Below are positions 1 to 4,885 of a stretch of 6,564 bases of DNA, in pieces. Under the pieces are notes generated by a model that was not told the DNA's origin, did no database searches, and worked only from the letters and a program-made list of their open reading frames with translations. How positions within the stretch are numbered: the stretch's first letter is position 1; every line of letters begins with the position of its first letter. The DNA is from Clostridiales bacterium (lineage in GTDB: Bacteria > Bacillota > Clostridia > Oscillospirales > QAMX01). The translations under genes were made by a program, and so were the position numbers. Location: contig JAEERN010000040.1 of assembly GCA_016285815.1 (NCBI GenBank), forward strand, positions 1 to 6,564. Direction: 5' to 3'.

Positions 1-66
1 GACGACCGGGGCGACGGCGGAAGCGACGACCGGGGCGACGGCGGAAGCGACGACCGGGGCGACGGC
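1..66. repeat. 24-bp tandem repeat, about 2.75 copies, in the linker
   Basis: Bases 1-24 and 25-48 are identical. Bases 49-66 repeat the first 18 bases before the pattern diverges. The unit is a multiple of three and encodes TTGATAEA in the reading frame of the PepSY protein, so copy-number changes would alter linker length without breaking the frame. The array may extend upstream of the window. Confidence 0.9.
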
Positions 67-1129
67 CGCAGGGACGACAGATACAGCGGCGGACACGACG
101 ACGGAAGCCGCAATCGGAAGCACCGTCGAGCCGTCCCCCGACGCGGCGCGGCGTCTGCTGGATGCGCTGGCCGCGCTGGGAGAGCCGGAGAGCGTCACCG
201 TGACAATGTACAGCGAGGAGACGGGCGAAGCGTATCCGGCGTATGTGCTGGAAAAGGCGGCCCGGATGGAGGGGTTCCGGAGTCTTGTCCGGCAGACGCG
301 CTGGGCGTGGTCCGACGCGCCGGTCCCGATCGGCGGGACCCGCCGGGCGACGATGACCGCCGCCGACGGGCTGGCGGCGATGGACGTCTGGGAGGAGCGC
401 GCGGACGACGGGTCGACGACGGACGCGGTCCGCTTCACGGCGAACGGCGAGACGCTGCTCTGGCGGGGCACGATGCCGCAGAGCTATCTGACCGGCTTGG
501 TCTGTCAGGCCTATTACGAGCTGGAATCGGCCGCCCGGAACGTTCCCTTCGGGCAGGGCCTTTCCCCGGAGCAGGCGCTGGAACGGTACGTCACGGAGGA
601 GTATCCCAAACAGTTTGCCGGCCTTATCCCGGGGAACCCGCTCGAGCTCGCGGAGTATCAGGTGATCGAGTGGGAGGTCCGCCAGATCCGGGAGGACGGC
701 GCCGCCGTGATCGGCTCATACGGTCATGCGTTCGTTCCGGCGATCCCCGACGCTGTTTCGGCGGACTTCGGCACGCCGGGAAAAGGCGAGTGGGAGGGCA
801 AGCTGCTGCGCTGGCTCCAGTGCCTGCTGGAGCGGCAGGAGGACGGAAGCTGGTTCTGCACCGCCGTGGGGACCGGCGGCTTCGAGTTCTCGCCGGCCGC
901 CCGGATCGGGCTTGACGAGGCCAAGGCCATCGCGCTGAAGCGGGCGGGCCTGACGGAGGCGGAGGTGACCTTTTCCAAAGCCAAGCTGGAATGGGTCGGC
1001 GTGAGTCAGATCTACGAGATCGAGTTTTACGGTCCGGATGCGGCGGAATACCGGTACGAGGTCGACGGCTGGACCGGCGAGGTGCGGCGCGAAGAGACCG
1101 GATCCCGGCAGACCGGGGACGGAGGTTGA
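2..1129 (+). CDS. PepSY-domain protein with Thr/Ala-rich linker (5' end outside window)
   Basis: The frame is open from base 2 to the TGA at 1127-1129, giving 375 visible residues. A GTG at 200 could be a start, but the frame continues upstream without a stop and has no convincing ribosome site there, so I treat the gene as truncated by the window edge. Visible residues 1 to about 40 are a Thr/Ala/Gly linker with the unit TTGATAEA repeated. Residues about 50-300 form a mixed alpha/beta-looking region I do not recognise. Residues about 302-364 (bases 905-1093) match the PepSY pattern: an LDEAKAIALKRAGL helix followed by YEIEFYG, YRYEVD and a TGEV turn. PepSY domains are usually extracytoplasmic and are found in protease-inhibitory, sensory and membrane-anchored proteins. 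A low-complexity linker before the folded part suggests an N-terminal membrane anchor, perhaps with an anti-sigma-like cytoplasmic domain, but that part is not visible. The PepSY call is fairly secure; the overall function is unknown. Confidence 0.8.
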   Translation, partial: TTGATAEATTGATAEATTGATAAGTTDTAADTTTEAAIGSTVEPSPDAARRLLDALAALGEPESVTVTMYSEETGEAYPAYVLEKAARMEGFRSLVRQTRWAWSDAPVPIGGTRRATMTAADGLAAMDVWEERADDGSTTDAVRFTANGETLLWRGTMPQSYLTGLVCQAYYELESAARNVPFGQGLSPEQALERYVTEEYPKQFAGLIPGNPLELAEYQVIEWEVRQIREDGAAVIGSYGHAFVPAIPDAVSADFGTPGKGEWEGKLLRWLQCLLERQEDGSWFCTAVGTGGFEFSPAARIGLDEAKAIALKRAGLTEAEVTFSKAKLEWVGVSQIYEIEFYGPDAAEYRYEVDGWTGEVRREETGSRQTGDGG

Positions 1130-1148
1130 GCGCCGGCGGAGCAGACGC

Positions 1149-1189
1149 AAAAGGCCGCCCGCGTTCCGGGGCTTCCGGACGCGGGCGGC
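1149..1189 (-). terminator. Intrinsic terminator of the minus-strand membrane-protein gene, possibly shared
   Basis: The outer stem 1154-1163 pairs perfectly with 1180-1189 (10 bp). It continues through an inner 5-bp stem, 1165-1169 with 1175-1179, with one bulged T at 1164 and loop 1170-1174. Read on the minus strand, the hairpin is followed by a TTTT run (1152-1149), so it best serves the gene ending at 1218. The convergent PepSY gene ends at 1129, just before it. On the plus strand only a weak T-containing tail (GGGGTCTGTCT) follows, so termination in that direction is possible but less certain. Confidence 0.8.
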
Positions 1190-1217
1190 GGGGTCTGTCT
1201 GCGGCCGGGCGGCGGGG

Positions 1218-2081
1218 TCAGCCGCCCAGATAGCTGCTGCGCGGCTCGACCAGGAACGAGAACGGCCGGCGGCGGATGTGCCAGTTTTCGGTGACGATGT
1301 CGCCGAACAGGCCGAAGTCCGGATGCTGTGCCAGCTCGAGATCGATGGCGCGGGCGTTTTCCTCTACGGTCCCGTGACAGGAGAACAGCCGCTTGTAGGC
1401 CGGGCTGCGGTCGACGCGCATGGCGCGGCGGACGATGAAGAAGGCCCAGAGGCCCCACAGCAGCAGCGCCGCCGCCGAAAAGGCCGTGTCGGTGGTCAGC
1501 GAGGCAAAGGTCTCAAGCGTGGTGTCCATGAGAACGGGCAGGATCTCCGCCTCGTCCCGCCCCGAGGCGGCGGCCACGGCGGACAGGATGTCCCGCGGCA
1601 GATAGCCCACGGTGCCGGTGAGCTCGTCCAGCGGACGGGCCTTGCTGCGCTTGACGATCATCAGCCGGCCGCCCAGGTCGGCGTAGACGTATTCCACCGA
1701 GGACGAGACCCGGCCGCTCTGCTCCACGGCGTCGTACTCCGTGGGCAGGACGGCTTGGGGAACGACGGTCACGATGCAGCGGCCGTCCCGCACCAGCATC
1801 AGCCGCCGCAGAGACGTGTCGGATTCGAAGACGGGGGACGCCTCCTGGTTGGCCGGGAAGGGCATGGGAGTCAGCTGGCTCTCCGGGTCGGAGAGAGCGG
1901 TCAGCTCGTCCCGCGAGACGGGGGCGGCCCCGCGCAGCCGGTAGACCAGCTGTACCGCGGTGGAGCGCGTGTCCAGCAGAACGATGGCGGCCAGCACGAG
2001 CAGAGCCAGCGCCATCCGCGTCAGGTTCACGCGGCGGATCTCGTTCCGGAAAAAGCTTTTTTCAAAAGTCCAGTCGTCCAT
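1218..2081 (-). CDS. Hypothetical two-pass membrane protein, 287 aa
   Basis: ATG at 2081-2079 to TGA at 1220-1218. Residues 22-37 (MALALLVLAAIVLLDT) and about 200-217 (around AAALLLWGLWAFFIV) are clear hydrophobic segments. Basic residues (EIRRVNLTR) lie before the first segment, and RRAMR follows the second. This predicts a cytoplasmic N-terminus, an external domain of about 160 residues and a cytoplasmic tail of about 70 residues. The tail contains PAYKRLFSCHGTVEENARAID and ends near VTENWHIRRRPFSFLVEP. The layout and tail resemble uncharacterised Clostridia membrane proteins of the DUF6709 type, but that is from memory and weak. The ribosome site is poor (GAGAC close to the start). An extended -10 promoter lies upstream and a terminator downstream, so it is probably a single-gene unit. 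It is convergent with the PepSY gene and divergent from infC. I cannot assign a function. Confidence 0.8.
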   Translation of the reverse strand: MDDWTFEKSFFRNEIRRVNLTRMALALLVLAAIVLLDTRSTAVQLVYRLRGAAPVSRDELTALSDPESQLTPMPFPANQEASPVFESDTSLRRLMLVRDGRCIVTVVPQAVLPTEYDAVEQSGRVSSSVEYVYADLGGRLMIVKRSKARPLDELTGTVGYLPRDILSAVAAASGRDEAEILPVLMDTTLETFASLTTDTAFSAAALLLWGLWAFFIVRRAMRVDRSPAYKRLFSCHGTVEENARAIDLELAQHPDFGLFGDIVTENWHIRRRPFSFLVEPRSSYLGG

Positions 2082-2118
2082 GTCGTCTCAGCACCCGTTC
2101 CATGATATCGGCAAGATG

Positions 2119-2147
2119 ATTATACCATCCGCGGCCCGCGCTTGCAA
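2119..2147 (-). promoter_or_regulatory. Extended -10 sigma-A promoter for the minus-strand membrane-protein gene
   Basis: On the minus strand, TTGCAA (2147-2142) is followed by a 17-bp spacer and TATAAT (2124-2119). A TG sits one base ahead of the hexamer (TGGTATAAT, 2127-2119), making an extended -10. The -35 matches consensus at four of six positions. Transcription would begin near 2112, about 30 nt before the start codon. Confidence 0.75.
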
Positions 2148-2163
2148 GCGCCGCGGCCCGCGG
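2129..2163. repeat. GC-rich direct and inverted repeat cluster in the divergent control region
   Basis: The 12-mer CCGCGGCCCGCG occurs at 2129-2140 and again at 2151-2162, offset by 22 bp (about two helical turns). Between them, 2138-2151 is a perfect 14-bp palindrome (GCGCTTGCAAGCGC). The second 12-mer extends to the inverted repeat CCGCGG-C-CCGCGG (2151-2163). The cluster covers the -35 and spacer of the minus-strand promoter and ends about 30 bp before the -35 of the infC promoter. The position suits an operator, but no known binding motif is recognised. Confidence 0.6.
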
Positions 2164-2194
2164 AGAAAAAAATTAACATTTTCAAAAAAATCTC

Positions 2195-2223
2195 TTGACA
2201 GGGTCCGGCGGCTGTGTTATAAT
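2195..2223 (+). promoter_or_regulatory. Consensus sigma-A promoter of the infC-rpmI-rplT operon
   Basis: TTGACA (2195-2200), a 17-bp spacer and TATAAT (2218-2223), with the extended -10 form TGTTATAAT starting at 2215. Both hexamers are perfect. An A/T-rich stretch with two A-tracts (about 2165-2190) lies directly upstream and resembles an UP element. The predicted transcription start is near 2230, about 145 nt before the infC start codon. Confidence 0.92.
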
Positions 2224-2229
2224 AGCCGG

Positions 2230-2362
2230 GCAAACAAAGAAGGATCCGATCCTCACCCTGTCGCGGCATGCGGCAGAGGTCCATATCTCCGGCGCTTCGC
2301 GCCGGACGGTCTGCGGCGAAGGGATCTGTCTTTCGCCGCTTGTTTTTGTCTATTCTTCCCTC
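2230..2362 (+). promoter_or_regulatory. Structured infC leader, L20-leader-like attenuator
   Basis: The transcribed leader folds by eye into four successive hairpins. (a) 2241-2245 with 2249-2253. (b) 2255-2264 with 2270-2280, loop GGCAT, with one bulged A (2277) and one G-U pair. (c) 2288-2295 with 2299-2306. (d) 2313-2320 with 2332-2339, followed by a T-rich run, which is an intrinsic terminator. In Bacillota, infC-rpmI-rplT operons typically carry an L20 leader in which ribosomal protein L20 binds the RNA and promotes early termination. The position and terminator fit that family, but I have not aligned it to the family model. The GCGGC segments in hairpin (b), for example 2263-2267 and 2270-2274, could pair with GCCGC of the terminator 3' arm (2335-2339) and act as antiterminator strands. 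Confidence 0.75.
2313..2349 (+). terminator. Leader terminator upstream of infC
   Basis: GCGGCGAA (2313-2320) pairs with TTCGCCGC (2332-2339), with a possible extra G-T pair (2321 with 2331), and is followed by TTGTTTTTGT. It lies about 30 nt before the infC start, inside the transcribed leader, so it must act as a conditional attenuator and not as the end of a gene. Confidence 0.8.
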
Positions 2363-2378
2363 GGGGGTGATTTCCATT
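2363..2378 (+). promoter_or_regulatory. infC ribosome binding site and AUU start codon
   Basis: GGGGGTGAT (2363-2371) is strongly complementary to the 3' end of 16S rRNA. Eight bases separate G2367 from the in-frame ATT at 2376-2378. The nearest in-frame ATG (2394) has no purine-rich site at a suitable distance. AUU is the known, conserved start of infC in E. coli and B. subtilis, where IF3 limits its own translation by rejecting the non-standard codon. Confidence 0.8.
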
Positions 2379-2897
2379 CCGAAAAATGATCACATGATCA
2401 ACGAAGAGATCCGCGACGAAAAGGTCCGTCTGATCTCCGAAACGGGAGAACAGCTCGGCGTGATGTCCGCGCGCGAGGCGCAGCTTGCCGCGCGGGACGC
2501 GGGCCTGGATCTGGTCAAGATCGCGCCCAACGCCGTTCCGCCCGTGTGCAAGATCATGGACTACGGAAAATTCAAATTCGAACAGACCAAGAAACAGCGC
2601 GAAGCGCGACGGAACCAGAACACCGTCGAGACCAAGGAGATCAAGTTCCGGACCGCCGGCGTCGGCGATCACGACTTCGACTTTCGCCTTCGGGCCGCCC
2701 TTCGGTATCTGGAGGACGGGAACCGCGTCAAGGTCACGGTCCAGTTCCGCGGCCGCAACATGACGCACACCGATCTGGGCGCAGCGCTTTTGGAGCGGTT
2801 CGCGGAGGGCTGCGCCGAAAAGGGCGTCGTCGAAAAGCCCGCCAAGCTGGAAGGCCGCGACATGAGCATGATCCTCGCCGCGCGCGTGAAGCAGTAA
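2376..2897 (+). CDS. infC: Translation initiation factor IF-3
   Basis: IF3 binds the 30S subunit, keeps it apart from 50S and checks the start codon and initiator tRNA. From the ATT at 2376 the product is 173 residues, normal for the family. The N-terminal domain opens with MINEEIRDEKVRLI (residues 7-20) and carries PPVCKIMDYGKFKFEQ (55-70). A charged linker (about 71-87) leads to the C-terminal domain, which starts at KEIKFR (87-92) and includes KVTVQFRGR (119-127) and EGRDM (159-163). The open frame extends upstream to an ATG at 2268, but that lies inside the leader hairpins and gives an N-terminus unlike IF3. The gene is first in infC-rpmI-rplT, with L35 following after 90 nt. Control is probably twofold: L20-dependent attenuation in the leader and IF3 discrimination against its own AUU start. 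Confidence 0.97.
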   Translation: MPKNDHMINEEIRDEKVRLISETGEQLGVMSAREAQLAARDAGLDLVKIAPNAVPPVCKIMDYGKFKFEQTKKQREARRNQNTVETKEIKFRTAGVGDHDFDFRLRAALRYLEDGNRVKVTVQFRGRNMTHTDLGAALLERFAEGCAEKGVVEKPAKLEGRDMSMILAARVKQ

Positions 2898-2935
2898 ATA
2901 CAGTCCCCCGGAAGGGGAAATGCCGTTGAAAGCGC

Positions 2936-2958
2936 GGTCCCGGCCCGAGGCCGGGGTC
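2936..2958 (+). promoter_or_regulatory. Hairpin in the infC-rpmI gap
   Basis: CCCGGCC (2939-2945) pairs perfectly with GGCCGGG (2949-2955) around the loop CGA. Two wobble pairs and one G-C pair can extend the stem to 2936-2958. No T-run follows, so it is not a terminator. It ends 12 nt before the rpmI ribosome site (AAAGGAG), where it could act as an RNA-processing or protein-binding element; that role is inferred. Confidence 0.5.
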
Positions 2959-2987
2959 CGCCGGATAGATGAAAGGAGCCAAACACA

Positions 2988-3185
2988 ATGCCAAAGCTGA
3001 AGACCCACAAGGGCACCGCGAAAAGATTTTCGCTCACGAAAAACGGTAAGGTAAAGCGCAACCACATGCTGAGAAACCATATTCTTACCAAGAAGACCAC
3101 CAAGAGAAAGCGCAATCTCCGCAAGACCGGCTATGCTTCCGCCGCCAACGCCCCCACGCTGAAGCGGCTTCTGCCCTACGCTTGA
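2988..3185 (+). CDS. rpmI: 50S ribosomal protein L35
   Basis: A small basic protein of the large ribosomal subunit, 65 residues, the usual length. It begins MPKLKTHKGTAKRF, the family signature, and continues with Lys/Arg-rich stretches (KKTTKRKRNLRKTGY, residues 35-49) that contact 23S rRNA. It ends in LKRLLPYA. The start is supported by a strong ribosome site (AAAGGAG, 2972-2978) nine bases before the ATG. It is the middle gene of infC-rpmI-rplT, with rplT starting 36 nt after its stop. Nothing is atypical. Confidence 0.98.
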   Translation: MPKLKTHKGTAKRFSLTKNGKVKRNHMLRNHILTKKTTKRKRNLRKTGYASAANAPTLKRLLPYA

Positions 3186-3221
3186 ACGACGAAAAAGAAC
3201 TGACGAAAGGATTGAGATAAA

Positions 3222-3575
3222 ATGGCAAGAATCAAGGGCGCTCTGATGACCCGGAAGAGAAGAAAAAAGATCATCGGTCTTGCAAAAGGCTATTGGGGGA
3301 CCAAATCCACCCACTATAAAGTAGCGAACCAGCAGGTCATGAAGTCCCTGAAGTACGCTTACGTCAGCCGCCGGCTGAAAAAGCGCGACTTCCGGAAGCT
3401 GTGGATCACCCGCATCTCCGCGGGCTGCAAGGCCAACGGCGTCAACTATTCCCGCTTCATGAACGGTCTGAAGAAGGCCGGCGTCGTCCTGAACCGCAAG
3501 GTCTTGGCCGACATCGCCTACAGCGATCCCGCCGGGTTCGCCAAGCTGGTCGAGACCGCCAAGGCCGCCCTCTGA
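3222..3575 (+). CDS. rplT: 50S ribosomal protein L20
   Basis: L20 binds 23S rRNA early in 50S assembly, and in bacteria it also represses its own operon by binding the mRNA. The 117 residues match the family length. The long basic N-terminal helix region begins MARIKGALMTRKRRKK. The globular part carries KKRDFRKLWITRI (residues 53-65) and the rRNA-binding C-terminal half, with NYSRFMNGLKKAGVVLNRK (75-93) and LADIAYSDPAGFAKLV (95-110). AAAGGA lies ahead of the ATG. Residue 25 is Trp in AKGYWG, where Arg or Phe is more common in members I recall; this looks like ordinary variation. As last gene of the operon it is followed by a strong terminator, and its product is the likely ligand of the infC leader. 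Confidence 0.98.
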   Translation: MARIKGALMTRKRRKKIIGLAKGYWGTKSTHYKVANQQVMKSLKYAYVSRRLKKRDFRKLWITRISAGCKANGVNYSRFMNGLKKAGVVLNRKVLADIAYSDPAGFAKLVETAKAAL

Positions 3576-3604
3576 TCAGGGCCGCCGGAAAATCGAAGAG
3601 CCAC

Positions 3605-3637
3605 GGCGGTCCGCCACACGGCGGGCCGCCTTTTTTT
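3605..3637 (+). terminator. Intrinsic terminator of infC-rpmI-rplT
   Basis: GGCGGTCCGCC (3605-3615) pairs with GGCGGGCCGCC (3620-3630): eleven pairs including one G-T, loop ACAC, followed directly by seven T (3631-3637). This is a textbook rho-independent terminator separating the two ribosomal protein operons. Confidence 0.95.
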
Positions 3638-3658
3638 GCGAAAAAGAGAAAAAACCTC

Positions 3659-3688
3659 TTGACAGAGGCAGTCTGCTTCTGGTATAAT
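3659..3688 (+). promoter_or_regulatory. Consensus sigma-A promoter of the rplU-prp-rpmA operon
   Basis: TTGACA (3659-3664), an 18-bp spacer and TATAAT (3683-3688), preceded by TG to give the extended form TGGTATAAT (3680-3688). A-tracts lie upstream (3640-3654). It closely resembles the infC promoter, sharing CTCTTGACAG and TATAATAGC. Transcription should start near 3695, leaving a leader of about 110 nt. Confidence 0.92.
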
Positions 3689-3694
3689 AGCAAG

Positions 3695-3788
3695 GCCGTT
3701 TCGGGACGGTTCTTTAAGCTTGCCGCATTTGCAGCGCGCCGTCTGACCGAGCGGGAGTTACACGGCGCTGCGCGCCGTCAGTCGACAG
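3695..3788 (+). promoter_or_regulatory. Structured rplU leader, L21-leader-like
   Basis: A short hairpin forms from 3695-3699 with 3706-3710. ACGGCGC (3762-3768) can pair either with the upstream GCGCCGT (3736-3742, extended by 3731-3733 pairing with 3769-3771) or with the downstream GCGCCGT (3772-3778, loop TGC). The two partners lie in a 10-base direct repeat, GCGCGCCGTC, at 3734-3743 and 3770-3779, so the folds exclude each other. The alternative downstream hairpin ends ten bases before the rplU ribosome site (AAAGGGG, 3789-3795). Bacillota rplU operons commonly carry an L21 leader RNA, and the position fits. I see no T-run, so control, if present, would act on translation or RNA stability. 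The family assignment is not confirmed by alignment. Confidence 0.65.
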
Positions 3789-3806
3789 AAAGGGGAACAC
3801 ACAGGG

Positions 3807-4118
3807 ATGTACGCAGTTTTTGAAGCCTGCGGAAAGCAGTACAAGGTCCAGGAGGGCGACGTCGTCTTTTTGGAAAAGCTCGGCGCCGAGGCCGGCGAGA
3901 CCGTCAAGTTCGACAAGGTCACCGTGATCTCCGGCGACGAGGGGACCGTCATCGGCAAGCCCTATATCGAGGGCGCCGCTGTCGAGGCCTCGGTCGTCAA
4001 GAACGCCAAGGCGAAGAAGATCCTCGTCTTCAAGTACAACGCCAAGAAGAACTACAGAAGACGTCAGGGACATCGCCAGCCCTACACCAAGGTCCAGATC
4101 AGCAAGATCATCGGCTGA
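3807..4118 (+). CDS. rplU: 50S ribosomal protein L21
   Basis: A large-subunit protein that binds 23S rRNA. It has 103 residues, the standard length. The N-terminus MYAVFEACGKQYKVQEGD is the family's beta-barrel opening, and KNYRRRQGHRQPYTKV (residues 81-96) is the C-terminal signature. The ribosome site AAAGGGG (3789-3795) sits 11 nt before the ATG, a little far but usable. It is the first gene of rplU-prp-rpmA, and only three bases separate its stop from prp, which suggests translational coupling. The structured leader upstream probably allows feedback control. Confidence 0.98.
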   Translation: MYAVFEACGKQYKVQEGDVVFLEKLGAEAGETVKFDKVTVISGDEGTVIGKPYIEGAAVEASVVKNAKAKKILVFKYNAKKNYRRRQGHRQPYTKVQISKIIG

Positions 4119-4121
4119 CCC

Positions 4122-4478
4122 ATGACCAGAGTCCGCTTTTTCATGCGGGACGGGAAGCTCTGCGGGGCGGAGTTCCTGGGCCACAGCGGCTATGCCGAAG
4201 CCGGGAACGACGTCGTCTGCGCGGCGGTCTCCATGGCGGTGACCGTGGCGGAGAGCTATCTGTCCGACGTGCGCGGCCACAAGGTCGCCGCGGACGTCCG
4301 CGGCGGGGACGAGCCCCGCATCGTGCTGCGGCTCGCGTCGGAGGACGACGCGGCGAAGGCGGACTGCGACGGGATCCTTCGGGCGGTCAAGGCCGCGCTG
4401 GAGGGCGTCGCGGAAGAGTACGGAACTTATCTCCGGGTCTCCGTCTGTGAGGAGAGCGCCGGAACAACAAATCTTTGA
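4122..4478 (+). CDS. prp: Ribosomal-processing cysteine protease Prp (YsxB family)
   Basis: Prp cleaves the short N-terminal extension from ribosomal protein L27 in Bacillota, a step essential in Staphylococcus aureus. The product here has 118 residues, normal for the family. The catalytic pair is visible in GHSGYAEAGNDVVCAAVS: His21 and Cys33, spaced as in known Prp proteins (His22 and Cys34 in S. aureus). The gene starts three bases after the rplU stop and has no clear ribosome site of its own, so it probably depends on translation of rplU, which would keep the protease level low. Its substrate gene rpmA follows after 18 nt and encodes the matching cleavable N-terminus. The last ten residues (CEESAGTTNL) look like a variable tail. 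It was formerly annotated as YsxB or DUF464. Confidence 0.95.
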   Translation: MTRVRFFMRDGKLCGAEFLGHSGYAEAGNDVVCAAVSMAVTVAESYLSDVRGHKVAADVRGGDEPRIVLRLASEDDAAKADCDGILRAVKAALEGVAEEYGTYLRVSVCEESAGTTNL

Positions 4479-4496
4479 AAGGTACGGACAAATCAC

Positions 4497-4781
4497 ATGC
4501 TGAAAATCGGACTGCAGTTTTTTGCACATAAAAAGGGCGTCGGTTCCACGAAGAACGGCCGCGACAGCGAGTCGAAGCGCCTTGGCACCAAGAAGGCCGA
4601 CGGGCAGTACGTCGTCGCGGGCAACATCCTCGTTCGCCAGCGCGGCACGAAGATCCACCCGGGCACCAACGTCGGCATCGGCGGGGACGACACCCTGTTC
4701 GCCATGGCGGACGGCACCGTCAAGTTCGAGCGCGTGGGCAAGGACCGCAAGAAGGTCTCTGTCTATCCGGTCGAGCAGTAA
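4497..4781 (+). CDS. rpmA: 50S ribosomal protein L27 with Prp-cleavable N-terminus
   Basis: L27 reaches toward the peptidyl-transferase centre with its N-terminal tail. The 94 residues begin MLKIGLQFF, then AHKKGVGSTKNGRDS. The first nine residues are the Bacillota-type extension, and cleavage after Phe9 (QFF|AHKKG) would expose the mature tail. The family signature GNILVRQRGTKIHPG is at 42-56. The ribosome site appears to be GAAAGG (4477-4482), overlapping the prp stop codon and 14 nt from the ATG, a long spacing. The mature tail begins Ala-His-Lys-Lys, fitting the usual small-residue start. The gene stands between its protease (prp) and obgE. Confidence 0.98.
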   Translation: MLKIGLQFFAHKKGVGSTKNGRDSESKRLGTKKADGQYVVAGNILVRQRGTKIHPGTNVGIGGDDTLFAMADGTVKFERVGKDRKKVSVYPVEQ

Positions 4782-4806
4782 GCCGCCGTCGATTCAGAAG
4801 ATCGGG

Positions 4807-4885
4807 CTGCCGCAGGGGGCGCCGGATCTCCGCCGGACCGGGTGTTCGCGGGGGTCTGACGCGCCTGCGGCAGTCTTTCATTTTT
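4807..4885 (+). terminator. Long-range hairpin with T-rich tail between rpmA and obgE
   Basis: CTGCCGCAGG (4807-4816) pairs perfectly with CCTGCGGCAG (4864-4873), and three more pairs (4820-4822 with 4861-4863) form after a GGG bulge. The 38-nt apical region holds smaller possible stems, such as GACC (4836-4839) with GGTC (4853-4856). TCTTTCATTTTT follows, a broken T-run. It could be an intrinsic terminator that reduces read-through from the ribosomal genes into obgE, or a processing site. No obvious obgE promoter is seen in the gap, so partial read-through is likely. Confidence 0.55.

Noticed and set aside
1..66. Tandem repeat as a CRISPR array
   Set aside because: The units are contiguous without spacers and are in frame within a coding sequence.
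200..202. GTG at 200 as the true start of the PepSY protein
   Set aside because: The frame remains open upstream to the window edge with an in-frame repeat encoding a Thr/Ala linker, so an internal codon is more likely.
1038..2105. Long plus-strand open frame opposite the membrane-protein gene
   Set aside because: Its product is Arg/Gly/Gln-rich and of low complexity with no domain. The opposite strand gives two clean membrane segments and has its own promoter and terminator.
2129..2163. Repeat cluster as an intrinsic terminator
   Set aside because: No gene ends there. It overlaps a promoter and lies upstream of both divergent genes, so the T-tract on the minus strand is on the wrong side of the hairpin.
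2268..2375. N-terminal extension of IF3 from the ATG at 2268
   Set aside because: It would translate through the leader hairpins and terminator, lacks a ribosome site, and does not resemble an IF3 N-terminus.
2253..3314. Long minus-strand open frame across infC, rpmI and the start of rplT
   Set aside because: It is antisense to three clearly recognised genes and has no recognisable domain; it is a consequence of GC-rich codon use.
3714..4658. Long minus-strand open frame across rplU, prp and rpmA
   Set aside because: It is antisense to conserved genes, with Asp/Leu/Gly-biased low-complexity composition and no family signature.
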